64,000 bases of DNA from CALXQW01 sp031553045 (GTDB lineage: Bacteria > Verrucomicrobiota > Verrucomicrobiia > Opitutales > Intestinicryptomonadaceae): the NCBI GenBank assembly GCA_031553045.1, contig JAVBLZ010000011.1, positions 1 to 64,000 of the forward strand, written 5' to 3'. Below are positions 7,130 through 17,100 of this stretch, piece after piece (positions within the stretch are counted from its first letter, which is position 1; each line of letters begins with the position of its first letter). The translations under genes and the position numbers were made by a program. The notes under the pieces are model-generated. The model was not told the origin of the DNA. It saw only the letters and a list, made by a program, of their open reading frames with translations, and did no database searches.

Positions 7130-9691
7130 ATGAAACTTTTTTATTTTTTCTTAGTTCTGCTTGCGGTCAAAGTGGCATTTGCTCAAGGGAATCTGCAGGA
7201 CATCTTAGATTCCGCCGCCTCTGGCTCAAATAAAACGGTAGTTTTAGAGGGCGAATATTTTATCACTGAACCCATAAAGCTTACTGAAAAACATAGCGGC
7301 ATTTATGTTGAAAGCCGTTCGGGTGCGACTGTCAATGCCGGCGTTAAAATTACGGGATGGCAACAGGAAGGCGGCCTTTTTAAGGCAAAGCTTAATACAG
7401 ATAGAAAGATATTTTCTATCTACGTAAACGGCAAACGAGCAACTTTGGCAAGACACCCAAATAACAGCGCAAATTTTTTACATAGTCCTGCGCCTTCCGA
7501 TGTTTCCAAGGATTTTTCAGACAATAATTTTGGCGCTTGCATCAATGTTTTTTCAAAAGATTTGGAAATTTTAAACGGACTTTCGGAAGCCGAACTCAAA
7601 GACGTGTATTTTGATTTTTATGTAGCATGGAATAACATAAAATACTCCCTAATCTCTCTTAAAAAAAATCCCGACGCCGAAACTGCGCTTTTGCATATTT
7701 TAACATCCAAGGCGTACAATATGTTCAGGTGGGATAAAGCGCCCCGCTTTCAAATCTTAAATGCCAAATCCGCAATAGATGAAGAAGGTGAATTTTGCTA
7801 CAACTCTGCAAGCAAAACCCTCTATTACAAGCCCAGACAAGGCGAAACGCTTGAAAATATTGACGCTTATGCGCCGCTATTAAACGTGGCTTTATATGCG
7901 TCTGGCGCAAATATAGACAGAAGAATCAGGAATATCACTTTTGAAAACATCCGCTTTAAGAACGGCTCTCAGACGGTGTTAGACACGCCCCAGACACTGC
8001 AATTCATGGGGCAAGCCTCAAATGAGGCGGAAAGCTTTTTAACATTCAATCTGGCTGAAAATGTAAATATTATAAATTGCAAAATTTCAAATTGCGACGC
8101 CTACGCAATAGGGTTTGAAGACGGCGTAATCAACAGCCGCATTGAAAATTGCGAGATTTACGATAGCGGCAGTGGCGGTATCAGGATAGGCCGCAAAAAA
8201 AGCAAAATATTCCCCGCCTCAGAGACAGATCCAGACCTCACTTGGAACATAAGTGTAAAAAATAATATCATTTATTCTTACGGAAGGTTTAATCAGGCGG
8301 GCGTAGGCATATTGATTCAAGACTGCGGTCAGATTAGCATAGAAGACAATACCGTGTTTGACGGCTTCTATACGGGCATTTCCGTCGGGTGGACTTGGGG
8401 AGACTCAAAAAACCACACGCAAAAGAACAACATAATCGGCAACAAAATTTTCAATATAGGTCAGGGCAGAATTTCCGATATGGGCGGCATCTACACGCTG
8501 GGGATTGCCGAAGATTCTAAAATTTCAGGCAATGAAATCTTCAACGTCTCCAGACACAGATACGGCGGCTGGGGTATCTATAATGATGAAGGCAGCGCCT
8601 TATTTACAATAGAAAACAACTACGTGCACGACAATCAAGACTGCGGATACTTCATGCACTATGGCAAAAATATTCTGGTGCAAAACAACATATTTGAAAA
8701 TGCCGAAACCACAATGTTTGGACTGGGCAAAACCTATGATGATTCCTTCAGCTTTGAAAGAAACATCGTCATATATGACGGCGCAAAAACAGGTCTTTTC
8801 AGACACGGCGCAAAGCTTCAGGCAAAGCACGCCAAATTTAATAAAAATATCTATTTTGATAAATCAGATAAGTATGACTTTTCGGGTCTTAATTTTGAAG
8901 CCTGGCAAGCAAGAGGTCAAGATGTTGATTCTCTGATAATAAACCCAAATCTCAAAAATTATACGCCTCAAAACCCTAATTTTAAAAAGATTGGTTTCAT
9001 CCCCTTTCCACTCAACAAGGCTGGCGTGAAAGGCAAAATGAAGCTGAGAGAAGCTGCCATTTTAAAGAATTACATATTCCCATTGCGCTGGAATGATCCT
9101 GAGGAATCTCCGCACAATATCCATGCGATTTCAGATTTTGCTGTAGAAAAAGTCGGCGCAATGCCGCAACTGAGCCTTGTTATGAATGATTATGGCAAGA
9201 GAGACGTCATTATTGCCGAAGACGCAAAAGATAAGGAAAAATATTTGCTGATGCGCAATTCTCATTATGAACAATCTTACAAGCCCGCAATTGTACTTAA
9301 GCCCAGAATAATATCTGGGGTTGCCCTTGCAAAATTCAAGCTCAGGCTCAACGCAGAAAGTCAGACTTCTTTCATACTAAGGGGCGACGGCATAGAGTCA
9401 AAAACGCCCACGCTTTCATTTAGAAGCGGCAGTGTAGAAACCAAAGAAGGTTTGCGAAACTTACCCTTGAATGAATGGCTTGATGTCGAAGTCAGGGTTG
9501 GCACAGGTAAACTTGCGTCTAATACTTGGGGCTACAAAATATTTCAGAAAAACAAGCTTTTGCTTGCAAATGATGAAATTTATGAATGTGCTACGCTAAA
9601 AAATATAGATTGGGCAGGCTTTATCATGCCGGAAAACCAACCTAATACCGTAGATATAAAAGAAATAAAAATTATTTCTGAAACAAAATAG
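7130..9691 (+). CDS. Secreted right-handed parallel beta-helix protein, putative polysaccharide-active
   Basis: An 853-residue protein with a signal peptide (MKLFYFFLVLLAVKVAFA). An N-terminal segment (SNKTVVLEGEYFITEPIKL) is typical of beta-helix caps. From about 230 to 560 run many short repeats with stacked Asn and Val/Ile positions (INCKISNCDAYAIGFEDG, NCEIYDSGSGGIRIG, IENNYVHDNQDCGYFMH), the hallmark of pectate-lyase-like right-handed parallel beta-helices. The last 200 residues look like an added beta-sandwich. Such proteins are usually polysaccharide lyases or glycosidases; no catalytic set could be assigned, so the substrate is unknown. Five bases separate it from the EFR1 gene. Confidence 0.8.
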   Translation: MKLFYFFLVLLAVKVAFAQGNLQDILDSAASGSNKTVVLEGEYFITEPIKLTEKHSGIYVESRSGATVNAGVKITGWQQEGGLFKAKLNTDRKIFSIYVNGKRATLARHPNNSANFLHSPAPSDVSKDFSDNNFGACINVFSKDLEILNGLSEAELKDVYFDFYVAWNNIKYSLISLKKNPDAETALLHILTSKAYNMFRWDKAPRFQILNAKSAIDEEGEFCYNSASKTLYYKPRQGETLENIDAYAPLLNVALYASGANIDRRIRNITFENIRFKNGSQTVLDTPQTLQFMGQASNEAESFLTFNLAENVNIINCKISNCDAYAIGFEDGVINSRIENCEIYDSGSGGIRIGRKKSKIFPASETDPDLTWNISVKNNIIYSYGRFNQAGVGILIQDCGQISIEDNTVFDGFYTGISVGWTWGDSKNHTQKNNIIGNKIFNIGQGRISDMGGIYTLGIAEDSKISGNEIFNVSRHRYGGWGIYNDEGSALFTIENNYVHDNQDCGYFMHYGKNILVQNNIFENAETTMFGLGKTYDDSFSFERNIVIYDGAKTGLFRHGAKLQAKHAKFNKNIYFDKSDKYDFSGLNFEAWQARGQDVDSLIINPNLKNYTPQNPNFKKIGFIPFPLNKAGVKGKMKLREAAILKNYIFPLRWNDPEESPHNIHAISDFAVEKVGAMPQLSLVMNDYGKRDVIIAEDAKDKEKYLLMRNSHYEQSYKPAIVLKPRIISGVALAKFKLRLNAESQTSFILRGDGIESKTPTLSFRSGSVETKEGLRNLPLNEWLDVEVRVGTGKLASNTWGYKIFQKNKLLLANDEIYECATLKNIDWAGFIMPENQPNTVDIKEIKIISETK

Positions 9692-9696
9692 CAGTT

Positions 9697-10485
9697 ATGA
9701 ATATCAAAAAAATACGCCCCATATTTTTTAGTCCTACATTTAGTACGTCAAAAGTGGCTTTAGAGTTTTCTGCAAAACTCGCAACAAATCTGAATGTCAA
9801 GACAAACCCACTTAACATAACTTCCCAACAAAACAGGAAGCAGGTTCTGACTTTTTCAGATTCCGACTTGCTCGTACTTGCCCTTCCCGTATATGGAGGG
9901 AGGATTCCCTTGGTCGTTGAAGACTTCCTGAACAATCTTGAAGGCGCAGAAACGCCCGCCGTCATAATTGCGCTCTACGGCAATAGGGCTTACGACGATG
10001 CGCTTCTTGAAATGAAAAACATTCTTGAATCAAGGCGCTTTAATGTGTGGGCAGGGGCGGCTTTTCTGGGCAAACACTCCATGAATGAAAAGCTTGCTGC
10101 CGGCAGACCCAACCCTTCCGATCTACTTTTGGCGAAAGATTTTGCGGACAAGGTGGCGAAAAAAGTTCTGTCAAAAAATCCATTTGCGCCGATATTTGTG
10201 AATGGCAATTCCCCTTATGTGGAGCGCAAACCCAAACCCTCTTTGGCGCCTAAGACCACGGATACTTGCTATAATTGTCAGCTTTGCGTAAAAGGCTGCC
10301 CCGTTGGCGCAATAAGTTCCGGCAATCCAAAAAACGCCGACGCCAATAAATGCATACTCTGCCACGCCTGCGTTAAGGTCTGCCCCGTAAAGGCGAAATA
10401 CTTTGACAGTGAATTTTTGGACGCCATGCGCATAAGGCTTGAAACTCATTTTTTAGCGCCCAAGCAGCCTGAATTTTTTATTTAG
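9697..10485 (+). CDS. EFR1-type flavodoxin-ferredoxin fusion
   Basis: A 262-residue electron-transfer protein. The N-terminal half is a flavodoxin-like FMN domain: PIFFSPTFSTSKVALEF binds phosphate, and LLVLALPVYGGRIP is the second loop. The C-terminal quarter is a 2x[4Fe-4S] ferredoxin domain with two cysteine clusters, CYNCQLCVKGCP and CILCHACVKVCP. This is the EFR1 family arrangement common in anaerobes. It acts in the cytoplasm as a low-potential carrier; partners are unknown. The ATG lies 5 bp after the stop of the beta-helix gene, so the two are probably co-transcribed, although a functional link is not obvious. Confidence 0.9.
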   Translation: MNIKKIRPIFFSPTFSTSKVALEFSAKLATNLNVKTNPLNITSQQNRKQVLTFSDSDLLVLALPVYGGRIPLVVEDFLNNLEGAETPAVIIALYGNRAYDDALLEMKNILESRRFNVWAGAAFLGKHSMNEKLAAGRPNPSDLLLAKDFADKVAKKVLSKNPFAPIFVNGNSPYVERKPKPSLAPKTTDTCYNCQLCVKGCPVGAISSGNPKNADANKCILCHACVKVCPVKAKYFDSEFLDAMRIRLETHFLAPKQPEFFI

Positions 10486-10524
10486 CAAAAAAAATCTTGC
10501 ACTTACCCGAAAGTAATGCAAGAT
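10486..10524 (-). terminator. Hairpin with T-run on the minus strand
   Basis: ATCTTGCA (10494-10501) pairs with TGCAAGAT (10517-10524), with an inner TTAC/GTAA stem. Eight A residues precede it on the plus strand, so it reads as an intrinsic terminator on the minus strand. On the plus strand it follows the EFR1 stop directly and may also slow transcription before the tRNA. Confidence 0.55.
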
Positions 10525-10541
10525 AGCCAAACTTTGAAAAT

Positions 10542-10617
10542 GGGCTGGTAGCTCAGCGGTCAGAGCAGACGACTCATAATCGTTTGGTCGTGGGTTCAAT
10601 CCCCACCCGGCCCACCA
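10542..10617 (+). tRNA. tRNA with CAT anticodon: tRNA-Ile2 (CAU, lysidine) or elongator tRNA-Met
   Basis: A full cloverleaf. The acceptor is GGGCTGG/CCGGCCC with one G-T pair, the D-stem is GCTC/GAGC, and the anticodon arm is GACGA CTCATAA TCGTT. The T-arm is GTGGG/CCCAC, then discriminator A and an encoded CCA. The anticodon is CAT. The segment around the anticodon arm (GAGCAGACGACTCATAATCG) resembles bacterial tRNA-Ile2 genes more than elongator tRNA-Met, as remembered from E. coli and Bacillus. It is not an initiator: the acceptor begins with a G-C pair and the anticodon stem lacks the triple G-C. Identity between Ile2 and Met is not settled. Confidence 0.9.
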
Positions 10618-10633
10618 ATTTCAAACTTCCCGC

Positions 10634-10668
10634 AACCCCTCTCGGAGTACCCTCTCAGGGGTTTTTTA
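10634..10668 (+). terminator. Terminator of the CAT-anticodon tRNA
   Basis: AACCCCT (10634-10640) pairs with AGGGGTT (10657-10663), followed by a T-run. It lies 17 bp after the tRNA CCA. Confidence 0.8.
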
Positions 10669-10716
10669 GTCTCCAAATTCGCTATCGGTATATATGGAAT
10701 ATTTAAGGAAATACTC

Positions 10717-11466
10717 ATGAATAAGCCTAAGCCAGACATTAATTTAGAATTTATAGCTGCCGAAATCTTATACGACATCCCCTTCATAAAAAGAACTGGC
10801 CCTCGAAAAGGCAGGAGCTATTCAGAAATTTATGCCGAAGAAATTTTGGCTAAAGGCATCCATAAAAAAATCCTAAATGAGATAAGTTTTATAAAAGAAA
10901 ATGATTTAAGAGCTGACGGGTATTTCTGTGAATCACACAAACCTCAAAATATTGAGTTTAATATAAAACAAAAACGCAGAGAACCAAATATCGCTCGTTG
11001 GCTTTATGCAAATAGTTCTGAAATTGATGGCTTGGGTAAAGTTGTTGAATATGAAATTCCATTGATTAAAAAAATTCACAAAAATATTGACCTAATTACA
11101 GTTAATGAGGCTGAAAAATCTATCAATTTAATAGAGCTAAAAAGCGACGAAAATGCCGAAGGCCTGCTACGCGGGATATTGGAAATTGCTACATATTATC
11201 AATTATTGAATATCAAAAGTTTTCGCAAAAGTTTTGCAAAAATATATGGAGGTGCGGAAGGCTTTGATATTAAAAAAATTGTCGCCGTGTTTGATGGCAC
11301 AAAGGCGGGAGAACTTGCCCTGAACTTGGAAAATTGCCCCAATTTACGCACTTTGATTGCCGAACTTGATATTAATATTTTCGTCTTTGAATCAAACCTG
11401 CCCAAGCTAATAAATCAAGCTTCGAAAATAAATTTGAAGCTGGCAAAAAAAATAATCCTTCACTAG
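10717..11466 (+). CDS. Putative PD-(D/E)XK nuclease-fold protein
   Basis: A 249-residue protein of no recognised family. Residues about 108-165 fit a PD-(D/E)XK nuclease core: VVEYEIPL (Glu113), then NIDLITV (Asp125), a hairpin, INLIELK (Glu140, Lys142), and the helix GLLRGILEIATYYQLL. An Asp about 15 residues before an E-x-K, followed by an alpha helix with Gln/Tyr, is the classic layout. The N-terminal 100 residues are charged and helical. An AAGGA sequence precedes ATG 10717. It stands between a tRNA and a convergent beta-CASP nuclease gene, in DNA that looks richer in A+T than its surroundings. A role in nucleic-acid processing or defence is inference. Confidence 0.6.
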   Translation: MNKPKPDINLEFIAAEILYDIPFIKRTGPRKGRSYSEIYAEEILAKGIHKKILNEISFIKENDLRADGYFCESHKPQNIEFNIKQKRREPNIARWLYANSSEIDGLGKVVEYEIPLIKKIHKNIDLITVNEAEKSINLIELKSDENAEGLLRGILEIATYYQLLNIKSFRKSFAKIYGGAEGFDIKKIVAVFDGTKAGELALNLENCPNLRTLIAELDINIFVFESNLPKLINQASKINLKLAKKIILH

Positions 11467-11499
11467 GACACACGGGGGCTCAAAACCAACGCTTATTTT

Positions 11500-12750
11500 C
11501 TATATCGTAAATTTACTGCTATCCATCAATACATTCGGATATTTTTCCAAGAATTTTTCAGGCGAATTTGTGTGAAATGGAATTAAAATTTTCGGTGAAA
11601 GTTTTTCTATAAAATCAAAAAGAGATTCTTTCGTTGCGTGCCCGCTTGTATGTATTTGTTTAAAACTTATTTTCTCATTTTTTTGCAATGTTTCATAACG
11701 CCCTTGCAAATCAAAGCTGGGCGACATATAGCCACTCCACATTGAGTATATCACATTTGCATTTTCGATTTTACAAACACTCATAATAGTTTCTATTTGA
11801 GAATGCTTTATCACATATTTGCTTGGCTCTTTAGCGATATTTTCAAGAGTTAGAGAGGAGTCTTTGTTGTAAACCTTTTCTCTAAATTCTCTCGCATCCA
11901 ATTCTTCGAGATGTTTTTCGAGCGCTATTCTTTGGCTTTTTGAAATGTCATTGCGGGACAAAACTTTTAGATGTTCCCACGTCATCTGCGGAACTCTTGC
12001 GCCGTGTTTTCCCATCTGCCACAGTATGAGTGCCGTATAAATATCGCATACGAATATTTTTTTATTTGTGCGTGCAGCCTTAAACACACTCACAATTCTG
12101 TCTATATTTATCGCCGACGTAATTAAAAATGTTGCCACGGAGGAATTTTGCAAAACTTTTGAAACTTCATTTTGCACCTCAATTTCCGTCTTTATTGCAG
12201 AGGCTCTGCCGTCTATGCAAGTGCCTTCAATTATGAGCGCATCCAAATTTTTTATACTGCGGGTAATCCGAGCCGCAGAATTTGGCTTACGCCCCGTTGT
12301 GCGGAAATCTCCCGAATATAAAAGCGTCTTGCCGCAAGATTCTATTAGAAATGCGTAGGAATCGGGAACGCTGTGGTCTGTGATGAAAGGCGTGATAGAA
12401 ATATCTTTAATGAGTATTTTTTGTCCGTCTTTTAAATGCGTAAATTTGCGATCCACTTTCTTAAATTTATAATTGAACGCTATCATTGTCTCCAAGACAC
12501 ATTCGGTGATTGCACCGCAGTAACAGGGGATTTTCTGCGGAACTTCGCCAAGCAGCCCAAAATGATCAGGATGGGCGTGCGATATAAAAATTGCGTCAAT
12601 TTTATTTATGGCCTTTGGCAAAACTGCCCTAGCCCCGTCCAATTCAGAACCAACATCAATCAGAATGCGCACGCCAAGATTGCTCTGAATCTCTATACAA
12701 CTAGCGCCTATCTCTTTATTGCCCCTATGTATCAAAACTTTCATATACAT
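11500..12750 (-). CDS. Beta-CASP metallo-beta-lactamase nuclease, RNase J/CPSF-like
   Basis: A 416-residue metallo-beta-lactamase-fold protein. Metal-binding motifs are intact: SHAHPDH (57-63), TDHSVPDS (124-131) and YSGDFR (145-150). IIEGT (173-177) gives the beta-CASP acidic motif A. HTSGHATKESL and LIPFHTNSPEKF near the C-terminus supply the remaining beta-CASP histidines. The set predicts a zinc-dependent RNase or DNase like RNase J or CPSF73. It is shorter than housekeeping RNase J (about 550 residues), lacking the usual C-terminal domain. Start is ATG 12750 or the ATG at 12744; neither has a clear ribosome site. The gene is divergent from the DnaE-like gene across about 100 bp and convergent with the PD-(D/E)XK-like gene. 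Confidence 0.8.
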   Translation of the reverse strand: MYMKVLIHRGNKEIGASCIEIQSNLGVRILIDVGSELDGARAVLPKAINKIDAIFISHAHPDHFGLLGEVPQKIPCYCGAITECVLETMIAFNYKFKKVDRKFTHLKDGQKILIKDISITPFITDHSVPDSYAFLIESCGKTLLYSGDFRTTGRKPNSAARITRSIKNLDALIIEGTCIDGRASAIKTEIEVQNEVSKVLQNSSVATFLITSAINIDRIVSVFKAARTNKKIFVCDIYTALILWQMGKHGARVPQMTWEHLKVLSRNDISKSQRIALEKHLEELDAREFREKVYNKDSSLTLENIAKEPSKYVIKHSQIETIMSVCKIENANVIYSMWSGYMSPSFDLQGRYETLQKNEKISFKQIHTSGHATKESLFDFIEKLSPKILIPFHTNSPEKFLEKYPNVLMDSSKFTI

Positions 12751-12854
12751 TATTAAATCAGATTATTTGCTAATTTAAAACTTTGCAATTTGTCCCCAAA
12801 ATGCGCCATTACATTACTCCACAAATCTGATAATATTGATTCCATTAAATCTTC

Positions 12855-14012
12855 ATGCTTAAAATTTTTATGAAAAACAAACTTGCTATTTTTGAACTCT
12901 GCAAATGCGGCCTGCTTGAAAGATACGGCGTAAATTATGATAATCCTGACGCCTATCAACCTCAAGAAAATGAGCAATCCGATTTTGCTTTCAAGCTAAA
13001 AGAAAAGTTAGATTATGAACTTTCAATTATAACTGAAGCCGGCTTTATAGATGATTTTTTAGTTGCCGCAGATTTCACCGCTTGGGCGCGAAAAAATGGA
13101 ATAGCCACAGGCCCGGGAACGGGCGTCATTGCGGGCTCCTTACTGGCCTACATACTTAAAATAACCGATATAGACCCAGTACATTTCGGTCTTCTTTTTG
13201 AGCGCATTTTGTCAAGAGAACGTATTTCCCACCCCAAATTTTGCGCAGATTTTTGCCCACGCAGACTCAATGAAGTCATAGAATATGTGCGCAAAAATTA
13301 TGGTGAAAAATGGGTCTCAAATATGAATTTTTCGGGGCTTAACCCACTAAGCATAATTTCAGATGCGCAAGAAAATATCAGACGTAAGTCTAGTGATTCA
13401 AATTTTAATATAGAAAAAATTTCACTCTGCGACAATGCAACACTAAGCCTATTTAAAAGCGGTCTGACTTCAGATATATTTCAATTTGAAGATGAAACTT
13501 CCCAGAATTTGTGCCGTCAAATCAGCCTAGATACTTTTGAAGAAATTGCCGCATTGATTGCCTTGAATCGTACGGGTGCTATGCAATTTGTCCCACAATT
13601 TATTAATGCTAAAAAAGACAAATCCACATTTCAAATTCTCCATCCTTTGCTCAAAGAACTTGTCGAAGAAACTTATGGAGTCCTTATTTATCAGGAGCAA
13701 ATAATGATGGCGGCTAAAATAATTTCCGGCTGTACTCTTGGAGAGGCTGATATTTTGCGCCGCACATTGGGCAAAAAAAAGCCCTTAGAAATTGCAAATT
13801 CGAGAGAAGTTTTTGTTGCTGGCGCAAAATTAACAAACGAAATAGAAAAAATTAACGCCGAAAAAATCTTTGCCGAATTGGAAAAATACGCCCCCTACGC
13901 ATTTAGCAAATCTCACGCCGTAGCATACGCATTAATAGCCTACAGAATGGCATATTTAAAATCAAATTACCCAAATGAATTTGCATCGGCATTACACCAT
14001 GGAACACAGTAG
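12855..14012 (+). CDS. Truncated DnaE-like protein lacking catalytic residues
   Basis: 385 residues clearly homologous to the palm and fingers of the DNA polymerase III alpha subunit. Recognisable segments in order: KLDYELSIITEAGFIDDFLV (51-70), TDIDPVHFGLLFERIL, VIEYVRKNYG, TYGVLIYQEQIMMAAKII (273-290), LRRTLGKKKP and AFSKSHAVAYALIAY (349-363). The PHP domain, most of the thumb, and everything after the fingers (beta-binding, OB) are absent. Active-site motifs are changed: GPGRGS reads GPGTGV (86-91), the PDxDxDF motif reads HPKFCADF (126-133) so one Asp is Cys, and FDFLGL reads MNFSGL (157-162) so its Asp is Asn. The frame is nonetheless open throughout. It cannot be a normal polymerase; it may be a domesticated paralogue or an old remnant. 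No Shine-Dalgarno sequence is visible. Confidence 0.85.
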   Translation: MLKIFMKNKLAIFELCKCGLLERYGVNYDNPDAYQPQENEQSDFAFKLKEKLDYELSIITEAGFIDDFLVAADFTAWARKNGIATGPGTGVIAGSLLAYILKITDIDPVHFGLLFERILSRERISHPKFCADFCPRRLNEVIEYVRKNYGEKWVSNMNFSGLNPLSIISDAQENIRRKSSDSNFNIEKISLCDNATLSLFKSGLTSDIFQFEDETSQNLCRQISLDTFEEIAALIALNRTGAMQFVPQFINAKKDKSTFQILHPLLKELVEETYGVLIYQEQIMMAAKIISGCTLGEADILRRTLGKKKPLEIANSREVFVAGAKLTNEIEKINAEKIFAELEKYAPYAFSKSHAVAYALIAYRMAYLKSNYPNEFASALHHGTQ

Positions 14013-14165
14013 GCGCTATTACATCCACCGCAAAGCTCTCAAAACACGACGACTACCGGTACGACGCCGATGCAAAAATTTTCAATAGTCCTCTCGGCGA
14101 CATCTACTCCATGGCGAGAAACGGAAGAGGACAATACGGCAACAAATTTTACAGGCGCCCCAGCG

Positions 14166-17100
14166 CTAATCCAGACGGCTGTCGTTGTAATTCCCGTGCG
14201 AAGTGTAACGTACGGCAATGGATGAGAGCAGTTTTGCCGTGTGAGGATATTCTACATTGAGTTTTGCCGCCTCATCGTTATATTTTGACGCCAAATCATG
14301 TTCCTGTTTGCCGCCTTCGCCTATGCTTCTGGTTGTGACTCCACGGGAATTCATCTTTTCCATTACAAAGGTGTCTATGAAATCATACTTAAGCTCGTCT
14401 TCAAGCAAGTCCCTGAGCGCCTCATGCGGCCAGATGCCGTCTGAACCCGCAGGGGTAAATTGCAATGTATGCGCAAGACTGATCTTGGCTCCAATGATAT
14501 AACCCTGTTCAGCCGCAAGCTTGAGGACGACGCAAACCCACTTTTTATATGTATCGGAATCAAATTTATCAGTGGAGGCATCCAAACCTGGAACCGTGCG
14601 CAATGACTCTAAAATTCTATATGCAATTTCCGGCGGCATTGCATTGGACCCTTCAGTTCGTTCAGCCGCCTCCTTTTTATCATTCAGATATACTATGCGC
14701 ACAATTTCCATATAGACCGACGGGTTATCTAACAGGATCATATACAAATAGCGCGGATGCAGATCAGTATAGAGATGGTCAAAGAAAACAAGGAAGACAC
14801 GCTCAAGATTGGCGCAGAGCACGCCGTCAATTATTTCGCCGTTCTCTGCCCTGCGGTAAATCTCTTCAAATAATCCTAAAATTTCATGGGATTCATGCGC
14901 TGAAATTTTGTGGAATTTCTCCTGGGTACATTTTGAGAGCAATTGGAAAAGCGTTGAAGTTTTGACTTTCTTTTTAAGGAAATAAATGCCATTTAAAGCC
15001 TTTTCAATGCGGTCTGCCGAAATGAATCCATCTATATATTCGTCAGAATAAGGAGTATTTTCATCAACAGAACCATAGCAGTTTTGCCAGTAAAAAGTAT
15101 TATATTCTTCAGATTGCACCAAGGCGTCCCTCACAAAATCATCATAGGGCAAAGAACAAAGGAAGCGTTTGCGCTCTTCAAAGCCCGCTTTTTCATATAA
15201 AGAGATAAAGTCTTTACGGCGATGGTAATATATGTTGGCCAGATAATTTTTGGCAAATTTTTTGAGGCTTTCATCTGAAGACATACTATATGACGCCATT
15301 AGGGAATCTATACGCATACAAAAGGAGCCCTTGCAGGCGGCTTCGGCAATTTCATGCATAAACTCAATCTTACCTAGCAATTTGGGAAGAGCATCCAAAC
15401 CCTCCGCATCCAGATATTCTTCAAGCATCTCAATCCGGACGCCGACTTCGGGCCTTTCATCCCTGTACTTCTTGGGGGAAACTTCGTAGGGAAATTTTGG
15501 CATGCATTTAAAAACCCACGCTATCTTATCGGCTTCATCGGCGGGGGTAAATTTTTCATAAGCGGCCTCAAGTGTTTTTACATATTCTTTCGGCAAAGAT
15601 TCTATTCTTTTTTCTGCGCGCCTTTTTGCATAATAAAGATCTGTACGCAAGCGCTCCCACAGCTTCAATGCGAGTTCTCTATCCCATTCGAAAGGTTCCA
15701 AGAGTTGTAAGATTTTATATTTTGTGTGCAAATCATTGCCAGATTTTTTATAGATTTCAAGCAGCGCCTTCGGATCCGATTTGGCGGACAACAAAAGCAA
15801 GGCTACAAGTTCCTTATAATACGCAGTCTCTTCTTCAGCGCTGTCTTTATAAGGTTCTGCAATTTCATAGGCAGGAGCTTGTATATGCGCAGAAGATAAT
15901 GCGTGTAACGCTTTATTTACAAGCTTACGTCCTATGTCAGGATTCTTTTGCGTAATCTTTTTGATGACGCTGAGGCGTTCTTGATAGCTCAGAACGCATT
16001 GCGGCATCCAAAAAATAAAAGCGCTTGAAAGGGAATCCAGAGGGCTGTTGCTGTACGCCTTCCCTATGGGTAGGGCGCTTAAATCAGCCAAAGCAAACAT
16101 ACTCCTTACTGCATAATCTTTAATCCACATCAGACGTTCAAGCCCCCAAAGCAGGCCGCAATACTTGCAGCCGCCACTTGTTAAAAAATTTGAGGTCTGT
16201 TCATCGGAAAATAAAGCCTCCAAGGACGTGCGTCGCTTAAGGGCGGAGTCTTCAAGCCAATCCAAAAACTCTTCAGGGGCAGTTTCAGCAAGCGTTGGAA
16301 GAAAAGGATCTATGCTCGCCCATTCCTGCCAGGAATTTATCCCTGCAAAAATTTCCTTGATGCAGTAGCTTATGCGATCCTTTAGCAAATCGGGAATTGA
16401 GCAGATATGTGCATGCTTGAACATGAACAAAAGGCTTCGAACTATTCCTTCTTTGAGGGTGTGCGAGTATTTCGCTTTTGCATCGTAAATTTCGGCTGCA
16501 AAGCGTTTGTCGGCTTCCAAACTCCACTTTGGATCACTTTCCTTAAAGACTCCTTTGATATGAGTAAATATGGATTTTATGTTATCCTCATCAATAGCGG
16601 GCGCAGAGTAATGCCAAGCTTCTATCTTATTAAGACCCAAAACTTTCACCCCTACGCCACGGACAAAAGGGAAGTTCTCTCCTTTCAATTTTGAAATGTC
16701 GGAAGCAATCTGTTCTTTTGTTTTTCCGCAAATGCCCTGCAAAAAAAGAATGTCGCATTCATGCGCACCGTCCCAGGAATCCGCAATAAAATACGCCAGC
16801 ATGTCTCCCTGATTTACCGCACAGCGCCGCGGAGAATTCAAACCGTCATGCTTATAGATGAGATAACACCTGAGGCATTCTATGACGCCATAAGATTGTT
16901 CTATTTCAGCATTCGTCAAGCGCATAGACGGCATCTTTTCCTTAAAAAAGTCCTCAAGCTGATGCACCCGGACAGGTTTTACTACTATGCTTTCCTCAGC
17001 TCCTCTGTGGGAATCAAACACTGCAAGTATGTTTATAGAGCGCATGCTTTTAATGAACTGGATATTGTCCTGGCTGGTATCTATATTATTCAGAATTATG

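Noticed and set aside
10542..14165. tRNA-anchored integrated element with att repeats
   Set aside because: No direct repeat of the tRNA 3' end and no integrase gene were seen, so the island cannot be called an integrative element from this window.
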